64,000 nt of DNA from assembly GCA_015056175.1 (NCBI GenBank), contig SVGT01000001.1, forward strand, positions 175,793 to 239,792, given 5' to 3'. Positions 1-7,520 of the stretch are shown here, one piece after another. The number at the start of each line of letters is the position of its first letter. The first letter of the stretch is position 1. The notes under the pieces are model-generated. The model worked only from the letters and a program-made list of their open reading frames with translations, did no database searches and was not told the DNA's origin. The position numbers and the translations under genes were made by a program. Source of the stretch: Clostridiales bacterium (lineage in GTDB: Bacteria; Bacillota; Clostridia; Christensenellales; Aristaeellaceae).

Positions 1-1334
1 GCGCCCAGCGCCGGGCCTTCGGTGTTGTGCACAGTCTTGACGGGCATATCAAACATGTCCGCCATCATCTGCCGCCAGAAGGGAGACTTGGCGCCGCCGC
101 CGCAGGCCAGCATGGATTCGGGCACCACATGCATGCCGCGCAGCACATCCAGGTTCTGTCGCTGGGAGTACATCACGCCCTCCATCACGGCACGGAGCAG
201 ATCGTGCTTCTGGTGAATGGCGGAAAGGCCGATAAAGGCGCCGCGGGATGCGCTGTCCAGAATGGGGCTGCGCTCGCCCATCAGATAGGGCAGGAAGATC
301 AGGCGGTTGGCGCCGATGGGCGACTGATCCGCCTGCTGGTTCATCAGCACGTAAGGATCCACGCCCATGCCGTCCGCCGTTTCGCATTCGGCCTTGCAGA
401 AGGTATCGCGGAACCACTTGAGAGAAAGACCGGCGGCCAGGGTGCAGCTCATCACGGTATATTCGCCGGGTACGGCAGAGCAGAAGGTATGCACGCGGCC
501 GGCGGGGTCGATCTGCACTTCTTTGGAATGGGCAAACACCACGCCGGAGGTGCCGATGGTGGTAAAGGCCTTGCCGGGCACGCACACGCCGGTGCCGATG
601 GCGGCGGCCATGTTATCGGCAGCACCTGCGGCAACCGCCATGCCTTCCTGAAGACCCGTTTCACGGGCTGCTTCCGCGGTGATGACGCCCGCCTTGTCGC
701 TGCTCTCCAGAAGCCTGGGCAGGAAGTCTGGGTTGATATCCAGCTTTTCAAGGATCTCCCCGGACCAGCAGCGGTTCTTCACATCCAGCAGGTTGGTTCC
801 GCTGCCGTCGCTCATTTCGCAGTAATATTCGCCCGTCAGCTTATAGCGCACATAGTCCTTGGGCAGCATCATTTTGCTTACCTTGGCATAAATCTCGGGC
901 TCGTTCTTGCGCACCCAGAGGATCTTGCCTGCGGTAAAGCCGGTGAGCGCCGGGTTGGCAGAAATGGCGATGAGCCGTTCCTTGCCCACCTTTTCCGTGA
1001 TCTCGTCGCATTCTGCCTGCGTGCGGCCGTCGCACCAGAGGATGGCTTTGCGCAGAGGCTCTCCGTTTTCATCCAGCAGCACCAGACCGTGCATCTGGCC
1101 GGAAATGCCCAGACCCTTCACATCGGCAGCATCCACGCCGCTGTCGGAAAGCACCTTGCGGATGGTCTCCCTGGCAGCGTTCCACCAGTCGTTGGGGTCC
1201 TGCTCGGCCCAGCCGTTCCTGGGCTGATACAGGGGATATTCCACCGTTGCGGAAGCCACTGCCGCGCCCGATTTGTCAAACAATACCGTTTTGGTACCGG
1301 AGGTACCCAGGTCCACACCCAGCAAATAGGTCAT
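1..1334 (-). CDS. xylB: Xylulokinase (FGGY family), 3' end off the window
   Basis: ATP-dependent phosphorylation of D-xylulose to xylulose 5-phosphate in the cytoplasm, feeding the pentose phosphate pathway. The protein starts MTYLLGVDLGTSGTKTVLFD, the FGGY phosphate-binding motif, followed by the substrate-side GISGQMHGLVLLD near residue 78 and a GAADNMAAAIGTG segment near 235 that carries the expected catalytic Asp. About 444 residues are visible against a usual length near 500, so roughly 50 C-terminal residues lie left of the window. The ATG at 1334 follows a GGAGGAA ribosome site. It begins 18 nt after the stop of the GH3 gene, so the two form an operon; that pairing favours xylulose over other FGGY substrates such as gluconate or glycerol. 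Confidence 0.93.
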   Translation of the reverse strand, partial: MTYLLGVDLGTSGTKTVLFDKSGAAVASATVEYPLYQPRNGWAEQDPNDWWNAARETIRKVLSDSGVDAADVKGLGISGQMHGLVLLDENGEPLRKAILWCDGRTQAECDEITEKVGKERLIAISANPALTGFTAGKILWVRKNEPEIYAKVSKMMLPKDYVRYKLTGEYYCEMSDGSGTNLLDVKNRCWSGEILEKLDINPDFLPRLLESSDKAGVITAEAARETGLQEGMAVAAGAADNMAAAIGTGVCVPGKAFTTIGTSGVVFAHSKEVQIDPAGRVHTFCSAVPGEYTVMSCTLAAGLSLKWFRDTFCKAECETADGMGVDPYVLMNQQADQSPIGANRLIFLPYLMGERSPILDSASRGAFIGLSAIHQKHDLLRAVMEGVMYSQRQNLDVLRGMHVVPESMLACGGGAKSPFWRQMMADMFDMPVKTVHNTEGPALG

Positions 1335-1352
1335 GCCTTATTCCTCCTTCTG

Positions 1353-3440
1353 TTACAGTTCCACTTTCAGGCTGCCGTGACCGGTCAATTCACGGGTCTG
1401 CTCATTGGGCTGACCCATACCGGCGTACAGCACCACATTGCCTTCGCTGACAGCCTCGCCTTCCTCGTTGATCACCAGGAAGCGCCTGTCTTCGATCTCG
1501 ATTACGCACTCCGCTTCGCCGCCGGCCTTCACGCACACACGCTCAAAGCCGCACAGGCGGGGATGGACGGGCGCATTTGCGCTGCCCTCATTCTGGCAGT
1601 AAATCTGCACCACGTCCTGAGTATCGCAAGCGCCGTCGTTTTTCACCTTGCAGGTGACCTTGACCTTGCCGTCCAGCTTTTCTGCCTTAACGTCCGTCAC
1701 ATAGCAATCGCCGTAGGTCAGACCAAAGCCGAAGGGGTACAGGGGCTTATCCTCAAAATAACGGTAGGTTCGCCCCTTCATGCCGTAATCCTCAAAGGCG
1801 GGCATGGAAGACAGCTGCTCATTGCGGTAGAAGGTGAGGGGCAATTTGCCCGAGGGGCTCTTTTTGCCCAGCAGCAGTTCGGCAATGGCCTTGCCGCCGC
1901 GGGCGCCGGGATACCAGCCAACCAGAATGGCGTTGGCCTTTTCATGGGCGCTTTCCAGATCCATGCTGCTGCCCGCCATGAGCACCACCACCGTGGGCTT
2001 GCCCACATCAAGCACCTTTTTGACCAGGTTGCGCTGGGTGCGGGGCAGGTACAGATCGGGCTTGTCGCCGGAATAGGAGGCATTGTAAGCGTCTCCCTCT
2101 TCGCCCTCCAGCGTTTCATCCAGTCCCACCACCAGCACCACGGCGTCGGCATGGTTGGCAACGGTCACCGCTTCGCTGACGCGGTCGTCGTTGGGGCCCA
2201 GCTCGATGCGGTCCTTGAACAGATGGCTGCCTTCGGAGAAGAGCACCTTTACGTCATCGCCCAAAGCATCCTGCAGGCCTTCCACCACCGTTACATAGCG
2301 GGAGGAGGTGCCCCAGTAGTTGCCTACCAGCGCCAGACGGCTGTTGGCATTGGGACCGATAACGGCCAGCGTCTTGATCTTTTCCGTATCCAGAGGCAGA
2401 ATGCCGTCGTTCTTGAGCAGCACGCAGCTCTTGAGCGCAGCTTCGTGGGCGGTGGCCACATGCTCCTTGCATTCCACCTTGGAATAGGGGATATCGTCAT
2501 ACTCGCTGCCTTCCATGATGCCCAGCATATAGCGGCAGGTGAAGGCATGCACGGCGGCGCGGCGGATATCCTCTTCTTCGATCAGACCCATATCCAGCGC
2601 GCGCAGAATGTACTGATAGGTGCCGCCGCAGTTCACGTCGCACCCCATCTTCAGCGCCAGCGCGGCGCTTTCTTCCGGGGTCTCGGTGACCTTATGGAAC
2701 TGATGGAAGTCGGAAATGGCGCCGCAGTCGCTGACAAAATGGCCTTCAAAGCCCCACTTGCCGCGCAGCAGATCCACCATCAGCTCCTTGCTGCCGCAGC
2801 AGGGCTCGCCGTTGGTGCGATTGTAGGCGCCCATGATGGCTTCCACGCCCTCGTCCACCAGTTCCTTGAAGGCGGGCAGATAGGTTTCGTACATATCCTT
2901 CTTGGTGGGATGCACGTCAAAGGAGTGGCGCAGCCCTTCGGGGCCGGAGTGCACGGCAAAATGCTTGGCGCAGGCGGCCGCCTTCATGGTTTCGCCGTCA
3001 CCCTGCAGACCGCGCACATAATTCTTGCCCATCTGCGCCGTCAGGAAGGGATCCTCGCCATAGGTTTCCTGACCGCGTCCCCATCGGGGATCGCGGAAAA
3101 TATTGATATTGGGCGACCAGAAGGTCAGTCCCTTGTAAATATTGCGGTCATCCTGACGGGCAGATTCGTTGTACTTTGCACGTCCTTCAGTGGATGCCAC
3201 ATCGCCAAGACGCCTGACCAGACCGCCGTCAAAGGTAGCAGCAAGGCCGATAGCCTGGGGGAAGCTGGTGGCAACGCCTGCACGGGCCACGCCGTGGAGC
3301 GCCTCGTTCCACCAGTTGTAGGCGGGCACGCCCAGACGCTCGATGCCGGGCGCATCATAGCGCAGCTGGCTGGCAGCCTCCTCCACCGTCATTTTGCCGA
3401 CCAGTTCTTCCGCCTTTTTGCGCGCTTCCAAACGATTCAT
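1353..3440 (-). CDS. GH3 family glycosidase, probable beta-xylosidase
   Basis: Retaining exo-acting glycoside hydrolase family 3 enzyme of 695 residues that probably releases xylose from xylo-oligosaccharides. The N-terminal TIM-barrel domain has DPRWGRGQETYGEDP (117-131), AKHFAVHSGPEG (158-169) and VSDCGAISD, with D238 as the expected nucleophile. An alpha/beta sandwich domain and a C-terminal fibronectin III-like domain (after about residue 570) follow. There is no signal peptide, so it should act in the cytoplasm on imported oligosaccharides. The start at 3440 is chosen for the AAGGAGAG site upstream; the open frame continues further but without a ribosome site. Beta-xylosidase is preferred over beta-glucosidase because xylulokinase follows 18 nt downstream. 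No xylose isomerase or transporter is visible. Confidence 0.9.
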   Translation of the reverse strand: MNRLEARKKAEELVGKMTVEEAASQLRYDAPGIERLGVPAYNWWNEALHGVARAGVATSFPQAIGLAATFDGGLVRRLGDVASTEGRAKYNESARQDDRNIYKGLTFWSPNINIFRDPRWGRGQETYGEDPFLTAQMGKNYVRGLQGDGETMKAAACAKHFAVHSGPEGLRHSFDVHPTKKDMYETYLPAFKELVDEGVEAIMGAYNRTNGEPCCGSKELMVDLLRGKWGFEGHFVSDCGAISDFHQFHKVTETPEESAALALKMGCDVNCGGTYQYILRALDMGLIEEEDIRRAAVHAFTCRYMLGIMEGSEYDDIPYSKVECKEHVATAHEAALKSCVLLKNDGILPLDTEKIKTLAVIGPNANSRLALVGNYWGTSSRYVTVVEGLQDALGDDVKVLFSEGSHLFKDRIELGPNDDRVSEAVTVANHADAVVLVVGLDETLEGEEGDAYNASYSGDKPDLYLPRTQRNLVKKVLDVGKPTVVVLMAGSSMDLESAHEKANAILVGWYPGARGGKAIAELLLGKKSPSGKLPLTFYRNEQLSSMPAFEDYGMKGRTYRYFEDKPLYPFGFGLTYGDCYVTDVKAEKLDGKVKVTCKVKNDGACDTQDVVQIYCQNEGSANAPVHPRLCGFERVCVKAGGEAECVIEIEDRRFLVINEEGEAVSEGNVVLYAGMGQPNEQTRELTGHGSLKVEL

Positions 3441-3500
3441 ACAATGCTCTCCTTCATATCGGCACAAATAGCCATATGTATCGATTTTTTCATTATGTTC

Positions 3501-3529
3501 ATGATAAAAGATACGGCGGTTTTTGTCAA
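3501..3529 (-). promoter_or_regulatory. Sigma-A promoter of the GH3-xylB operon
   Basis: On the minus strand TTGACA (3529-3524) and TATCAT (3506-3501) are separated by 17 bp. Transcription would begin near 3494, giving a leader of about 54 nt before the GH3 start. Confidence 0.75.
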
Positions 3530-3622
3530 TGTATATTATGTTCCCACCCGGAATGAAATGAAAATTTTCTTCCAAAATGCTGCATGAAAAAGGCAGGATG
3601 TGCCGTATTATTGGTGAATATA

Positions 3623-3643
3623 TCCTGTGATGATCACACAGGA
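3623..3643. promoter_or_regulatory. Inverted repeat, possible operator
   Basis: TCCTGTG (3623-3629) and CACAGGA (3637-3643) flank 7 bp. Nested in it is the 13-bp palindrome TGTGATgATCACA (3626-3638). It lies between the divergent GH3 and 3675 genes, 32 bp before the latter. It has no T-tract, so it is not a terminator. Binding by a repressor is inference from position and symmetry only. Confidence 0.35.
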
Positions 3644-3674
3644 CAAAATAAGCCTTGAGAAAGGATCGACCGCC

Positions 3675-4391
3675 ATGAAAAAATGTATTGCTCTGCTTTT
3701 GACGCTGATGCTGCTCCTTTCCTGCGCGCCTGCGCTGGCAGACGGAAACAGCAGCGCCGACAGCCTGCTTCTGAACCTTGAGCACAACTGCCCCAATACC
3801 GGCGTCATGCTCCCCGATACCTTCAGCCCCTACCAGACCAGCTACATCCTGACCGTGGCGGACTGGGTATCCCGCGTCACCTTCACCCCCACCGCCAATG
3901 GCGTGATCTATGTCAACGGCGTTCAGGTGCCCTCCGGCTCCAAATCCCAGGTGATCCAGATGACGGACGAACCCCAGCAGGTGACCATCCAGGTGGTCAA
4001 CGGCTCCACCACCACCTACACCGTGTTCCTCCAGCGCCGTCCCAGCGAGCGCCGCACCCGCGTGTCTGCCGGCTATATCAGCGATATTTACATGAGCGGC
4101 AGCAAATACTTCATCGCGGCCGATCTGGTCACCGTCAATTACCTTTCCAGCAAGTATGAGGACGGCAACCGCTCCTCCTTCTACAACGATTCTTCCTACC
4201 TCTACAAGTATGCGGTGGATCCCAACTGCGCCTTCTTCTACATGAACAACGGCGTGGCCACCCGCGCCAGGGATATCTACGAATTCCAGAACAATATCAA
4301 AATGGCGGGCTGGGATGATCCGGACATGTTCCGCATCGTATACATGGAGGATGAGATCGTGGCAGTCATGCCCTACAGCGCCGATTACTGA
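3675..4391 (+). CDS. Secreted protein with cadherin-like beta-sandwich domain
   Basis: 238-residue exported protein. It begins MKKCIALLLTLMLLLSCAPALADG, a clear signal peptide. LLSC could serve as a lipobox, or APALA-D as a signal peptidase I site; the sequence does not decide between them. Residues of about 30-125 look like the cadherin-like beta-sandwich fold (Pfam Cadherin-like family): they contain SPYQTSYILTVADWVSRVTF and end with the typical TTTYTVFLQRR strand. The rest has no recognisable domain. The ATG at 3675 has GAAAGGA 9 nt upstream. It precedes a run of envelope-related genes on the same strand but ends in its own terminator. The function is unknown; an adhesive or wall-associated role is inferred. 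Confidence 0.75.
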   Translation: MKKCIALLLTLMLLLSCAPALADGNSSADSLLLNLEHNCPNTGVMLPDTFSPYQTSYILTVADWVSRVTFTPTANGVIYVNGVQVPSGSKSQVIQMTDEPQQVTIQVVNGSTTTYTVFLQRRPSERRTRVSAGYISDIYMSGSKYFIAADLVTVNYLSSKYEDGNRSSFYNDSSYLYKYAVDPNCAFFYMNNGVATRARDIYEFQNNIKMAGWDDPDMFRIVYMEDEIVAVMPYSADY

Positions 4392-4405
4392 TTTTTGCCA
4401 CCCCG

Positions 4406-4431
4406 GCGGACGGCCCTTGCCGTCCGCTTTT
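4406..4431 (+). terminator. Intrinsic terminator after the beta-sandwich gene
   Basis: GCGGACGG (4406-4413) pairs with CCGTCCGC (4420-4427) across a 6-nt loop and is followed by TTTT. Confidence 0.8.
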
Positions 4432-4455
4432 CAATTGTAAAAAGACGGGCTTTCA

Positions 4456-4485
4456 TTGACACATTACGCGCCAATCATGTATAAT
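4456..4485 (+). promoter_or_regulatory. Consensus sigma-A promoter for the 4525 operon
   Basis: TTGACA (4456-4461), an 18-bp spacer and TATAAT (4480-4485). Transcription would start near 4492, 33 nt before the ATG at 4525. Confidence 0.85.
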
Positions 4486-4524
4486 AATGGGTGCGTTTAT
4501 CAACCGAAGGGAGAACAATTTTCA

Positions 4525-5391
4525 ATGAAAAAATGGTTTGGCATTCTGGCCGTTTTGCTGTGCCTTACGATGCTGCCCCTTGCTGTGGCCGAGGAAACGG
4601 AGCCCCTTTTGCCCATTGATTTTTCCGCCGGCATGGAGCCGGATCCGGATTTTTACCTGAGCGACCGGGAATATGAGGATCCCACGCTGCACATCACCAT
4701 TGAAGAGCTGCGCGAGGACGGCTGCGATTACTGGGTAGCCCGCATCAAGGTGGCAGACGCCAGCCAGCTGCGCACCATGTCCGCAGGCGGCTTTGACACC
4801 TCCATGAGCATGAAGGGTACCGCCCTTGCCAAGCGCGTCAACGCCGTCCTTGCCATCGACGGCGATTACTACTGCTACACGGGCTCGGGCTACATCCTGC
4901 GCCAGGGCCAATTGTACCTGGATCTTCTGAACGGCGAGCGCGACGTGCTGCTCATCGATGAAGACGGTGATTTCCACGTGGTGCATCTGCCCAAGGCCGG
5001 CGAGGTGAGTGACACCGTGGACGGCAAAAAGGTGATCAACGCCTTCTACTTTGGCCCCATCCTGGTGGAAAACGGCCAGGTGCCCGAAGTGGTGGACGGC
5101 CCCAACATGGCGGCCACCGAGCGCCGTCAGCGCATGTGCATTGCCCAGGTGGGCCCGCTGGAATACATGGTGGTCTGCTGCGAAGCGCCCGCCCGCGGCT
5201 CCTCCGGCATGACGCTGCGTCAGTTTGCAGAGCTGGTTGCCACCCTGGGTGTGGAGACCGCTTATAACCTGGACGGCGGCGACAGCACCATGCTGATCTT
5301 CGACGGCGAAAAGCTCAACGACGTGACCAGCACCTCCACCCGCTCCATCTGCGATATCATCTACTTCGCTTCCGCCTACGAAGAGGAATAA
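4525..5391 (+). CDS. Secreted phosphodiester glycosidase family protein (NAGPA domain)
   Basis: 288 residues with signal peptide MKKWFGILAVLLCLTMLPLAVAEE, so it acts outside the membrane. The body matches the phosphodiester glycosidase (NAGPA/DUF2233) domain: NAVLAIDGDYYCY near residue 107, FGPILVENGQVPE, and the terminal YNLDGGDSTMLIFDGE, whose GGDS is the family hallmark. Such domains hydrolyse sugar-phosphodiester bonds; the bacterial substrates are mostly uncharacterised. The start at 4525 is chosen over the open frame from 4456 because it gives a signal peptide and follows a GAAGGGAG site, and because the consensus promoter overlaps the longer frame. The stop is 17 nt before the Lgt-like gene, so they are co-transcribed. 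Action on wall polymer phosphodiesters is inferred from the LCP gene two positions on. Confidence 0.85.
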   Translation: MKKWFGILAVLLCLTMLPLAVAEETEPLLPIDFSAGMEPDPDFYLSDREYEDPTLHITIEELREDGCDYWVARIKVADASQLRTMSAGGFDTSMSMKGTALAKRVNAVLAIDGDYYCYTGSGYILRQGQLYLDLLNGERDVLLIDEDGDFHVVHLPKAGEVSDTVDGKKVINAFYFGPILVENGQVPEVVDGPNMAATERRQRMCIAQVGPLEYMVVCCEAPARGSSGMTLRQFAELVATLGVETAYNLDGGDSTMLIFDGEKLNDVTSTSTRSICDIIYFASAYEEE

Positions 5392-5408
5392 CGAAAGAGG
5401 GTACCTAC

Positions 5409-6389
5409 ATGCATCCCACCCTGCTTGTCTGTCTGTGCGGCCTGATTCTTTCCGCCCTGCTCCTTGCCGTCCGGCTGAATAAGAGCCGCCTGGCCGTCAA
5501 AGGCGCCTGCGTCGCGCTGCTGCTTTCTGCCGCCCTGGGCTTTGTGCTTGGCAAGTGCGTATATGTGCTGTGCCTGCTTGGCCGTCTCCTGCCCCGCTAC
5601 GGCATCGCCGCCTTCATCCGCATGGCGCCCACGGAGTTTTCCTTTGTGGGCATGCTGCTGGGCGCGTATCTGGGCGTGGTGCTGACGGCAAAAATCTTCC
5701 GTGCGCCCGCTGCAAAGCTGCTGGACGCCTACGCACCCTCCTTTGCGCTGCTGAGCGCATGCGTGAAGGGCAGCGAATATTTCCTGGGCATGCACGGCGT
5801 GGGCGCGTATCTGGAAAACGAGCAGCTGTACTTTTTCCCGCTAGCCGTCAAAAACGAGTGGGACGAATATTTCCTGGCCGTATTCATGCTCTTTGCCCTG
5901 GCGGCGCTGGTGATCTTCGTACTTGCGCTGCTCTTTGGCGGCAAAATGAAAAAAGCGCCCGGGCTGCTCTTTGACATGACGGTGTACCACCTTTGCGTGG
6001 TGCTCATCCTGTGCGAAAACCTGCGCGCCCAGACCATCACCTGGGGCTTTGTAAAGGCCGAGCAGCTCTTTGGCGCGCTGATCTGCCTCTTTGTGCTGCT
6101 GCGCAGCTGCGTAAAGTACGGCGCGAAAGCCCATCCCCATCAGGACGGCCCCACCTCCTCGCTGGTGCGCGTAAAGGGCAAGCTCCGCCCCGATACCGTT
6201 TCCCCCGTCCGCCGCTTCTGGCCCGTTGCCGCGCTGTTTGTCTGCGCCGGGCTCATCATCATGGTCATCTTCGCGCTGGACGGCAAGATCCCGGCCATAT
6301 CCAACGCCTGTGCCTACTGGATTCTGGGCTGCACGCTGGCAGGCATGTGCGCGCTGGATCTGTATGCATCCCTGCGCAGGCTGAAATAA
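5409..6389 (+). CDS. Polytopic membrane protein resembling prolipoprotein diacylglyceryl transferase (Lgt)
   Basis: 326 residues with about seven hydrophobic segments. The order of segments follows Lgt: SFVGMLLGAYLGVVL near residue 77 sits where Lgt has its HGGLIGG-type segment, LLDAYAPSFALLSACVKGSEYF follows where Lgt has its LLDxxAP...GRxGNF region, and WGFVKAEQLFGALI matches the late GF..xGQxxSl segment. The His of the first motif and the Arg-Gly-Asn-Phe of the second are absent, so I doubt it is a functional diacylglyceryl transferase. A divergent family member with another lipid-linked substrate is possible. It has an AAAGAGGG ribosome site and sits 17 nt after the NAGPA gene. Confidence 0.6.
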   Translation: MHPTLLVCLCGLILSALLLAVRLNKSRLAVKGACVALLLSAALGFVLGKCVYVLCLLGRLLPRYGIAAFIRMAPTEFSFVGMLLGAYLGVVLTAKIFRAPAAKLLDAYAPSFALLSACVKGSEYFLGMHGVGAYLENEQLYFFPLAVKNEWDEYFLAVFMLFALAALVIFVLALLFGGKMKKAPGLLFDMTVYHLCVVLILCENLRAQTITWGFVKAEQLFGALICLFVLLRSCVKYGAKAHPHQDGPTSSLVRVKGKLRPDTVSPVRRFWPVAALFVCAGLIIMVIFALDGKIPAISNACAYWILGCTLAGMCALDLYASLRRLK

Positions 6390-6399
6390 AACATTCCTG

Positions 6400-6428
6400 T
6401 TGCATCTGTCCAGGAAGTATGCTATCAT
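6400..6428 (+). promoter_or_regulatory. Promoter of the secreted LCP gene
   Basis: TTGCAT (6400-6405), a 17-bp spacer and TATCAT (6423-6428), preceded by an extended -10 TGC (6420-6422). Confidence 0.7.
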
Positions 6429-6485
6429 TGTTCTGTTATTGCTTTTTACGCTGTAACCTTCAACAAACCAAAGGAGCGATTTGAT

Positions 6486-7451
6486 ATGATGAAGAAATTC
6501 CTGGCCCTGCTGATGGCGCTGATGATGCTCTGCACCCTCATCCCCGCCTCCCTGGCCGAAGAAGAATGGACCGACGAAGAGCTGGAAATGATCGACGAAG
6601 CCCTCAGCGACGATAACCAGTCCGTTTCCCTGAGCAACGAATTCCGCTATACCGTGGAAGACGGCGATTTTTCCATCACCGAAGGTCTGGATGAAAACGT
6701 GATGAACATCCTGCTGCTGGGCACGGATAATGCCGGCACGCTGGGTCACGGCCGCACCGATACCATGATCATCTGCTCCGTCAACACTGTCACCGGCGAA
6801 GTAAAGCTGTCCTCCATCGTGCGCGATTTGTATGTGCACATCCCCTACATGAAGCTGCAGAACCGCATCAACGCGGCCAACGCCTTCGGCGGCCCCAACA
6901 TGGCCATCAAGTGCGTCAACGAAACCTTCGGCCTGAACATCTCCCGCTATGCCTCCATCAACTTTGCCGGCTTCAGGGAGCTGGTGGATCTGCTGGGCGG
7001 CGTGGAAATTGAGATCACCGCAGGCGAAGCCACCGAGATCAATACCTATGCCGAAGGCGGCGTGAGCGCAGGCAAGGCACTGCTCAGCGGCAGGCAGGCG
7101 CTGGAATACTGCCGCATCCGCAAGCTGGACAACAACTTCGGCCGCAATGAGCGTCAGCGCAAGTTCCTGGAGGCGCTGGTGAAGAAGGTGCTCAGCGAAA
7201 ACTCCATGGATCAGCTGCTGGCGCTGGTGGAAACGGCCATGAACTACATGACCACCAACCTGACCACCTCCGACCTGTTTACGCTGCTGTTCACGGTGGT
7301 TCCCAACATGAGCGAGCTGCAGATGTACTCCTGCCCCGCCAAGGGTGAATACCACTACGAAGACATCCGCGAAATCGAAGTGGTGGTCGCCAATACCGAA
7401 AAGATGAACGCTTCCCTGCACGCCTTCATCTACGGCGAAGCTGCCGAATAA
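6486..7451 (+). CDS. LytR-CpsA-Psr (LCP) family protein, signal-peptide form
   Basis: 321 residues. LCP proteins transfer lipid-linked glycopolymers such as teichoic acids to peptidoglycan. The LCP domain begins at NILLLGTDNAG (about 74) and contains GRTDTMIICSVN, SSIVRDLYV (the conserved Arg-Asp pair), NRINAANAFGGP and CRIRKLDNNFGRNERQRKFL near the end. The N-terminus MMKKFLALLMALMMLCTLIPASLAEE is a cleavable signal peptide rather than the usual single anchor, so the mature enzyme may be released or loosely attached. AAAGGAG lies 9 nt before the first of two ATGs. A membrane-anchored paralogue with the same motifs is at 55365-56393. It sits downstream of the phosphodiester glycosidase with its own promoter. 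Confidence 0.88.
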   Translation: MMKKFLALLMALMMLCTLIPASLAEEEWTDEELEMIDEALSDDNQSVSLSNEFRYTVEDGDFSITEGLDENVMNILLLGTDNAGTLGHGRTDTMIICSVNTVTGEVKLSSIVRDLYVHIPYMKLQNRINAANAFGGPNMAIKCVNETFGLNISRYASINFAGFRELVDLLGGVEIEITAGEATEINTYAEGGVSAGKALLSGRQALEYCRIRKLDNNFGRNERQRKFLEALVKKVLSENSMDQLLALVETAMNYMTTNLTTSDLFTLLFTVVPNMSELQMYSCPAKGEYHYEDIREIEVVVANTEKMNASLHAFIYGEAAE

Positions 7452-7463
7452 TCAGCAATCAAA

Positions 7464-7493
7464 AACGCGGTCCTGCACGGGCCGCGTTTTTTT
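7464..7493 (+). terminator. Intrinsic terminator after the LCP gene
   Basis: AACGCGG (7464-7470) pairs with CCGCGTT (7482-7488), followed by a T-run. It may also help end the convergent amidohydrolase transcript. Confidence 0.85.
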
Positions 7494-7520
7494 GTTTGTC
7501 TTTTTTATCTTTTGCTTTCT

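Noticed and set aside
27..3587. A 1186-codon open frame on the plus strand antisense to xylB and the GH3 gene
   Set aside because: It has no ribosome site and low-complexity His/Gly/Ala composition typical of reading a GC-rich gene backwards. The opposite strand encodes two clear enzymes.
4456..4524. An N-terminal extension of the phosphodiester glycosidase starting upstream of 4525
   Set aside because: The longer frame begins inside the -35 box of a consensus promoter and would hide the signal peptide.
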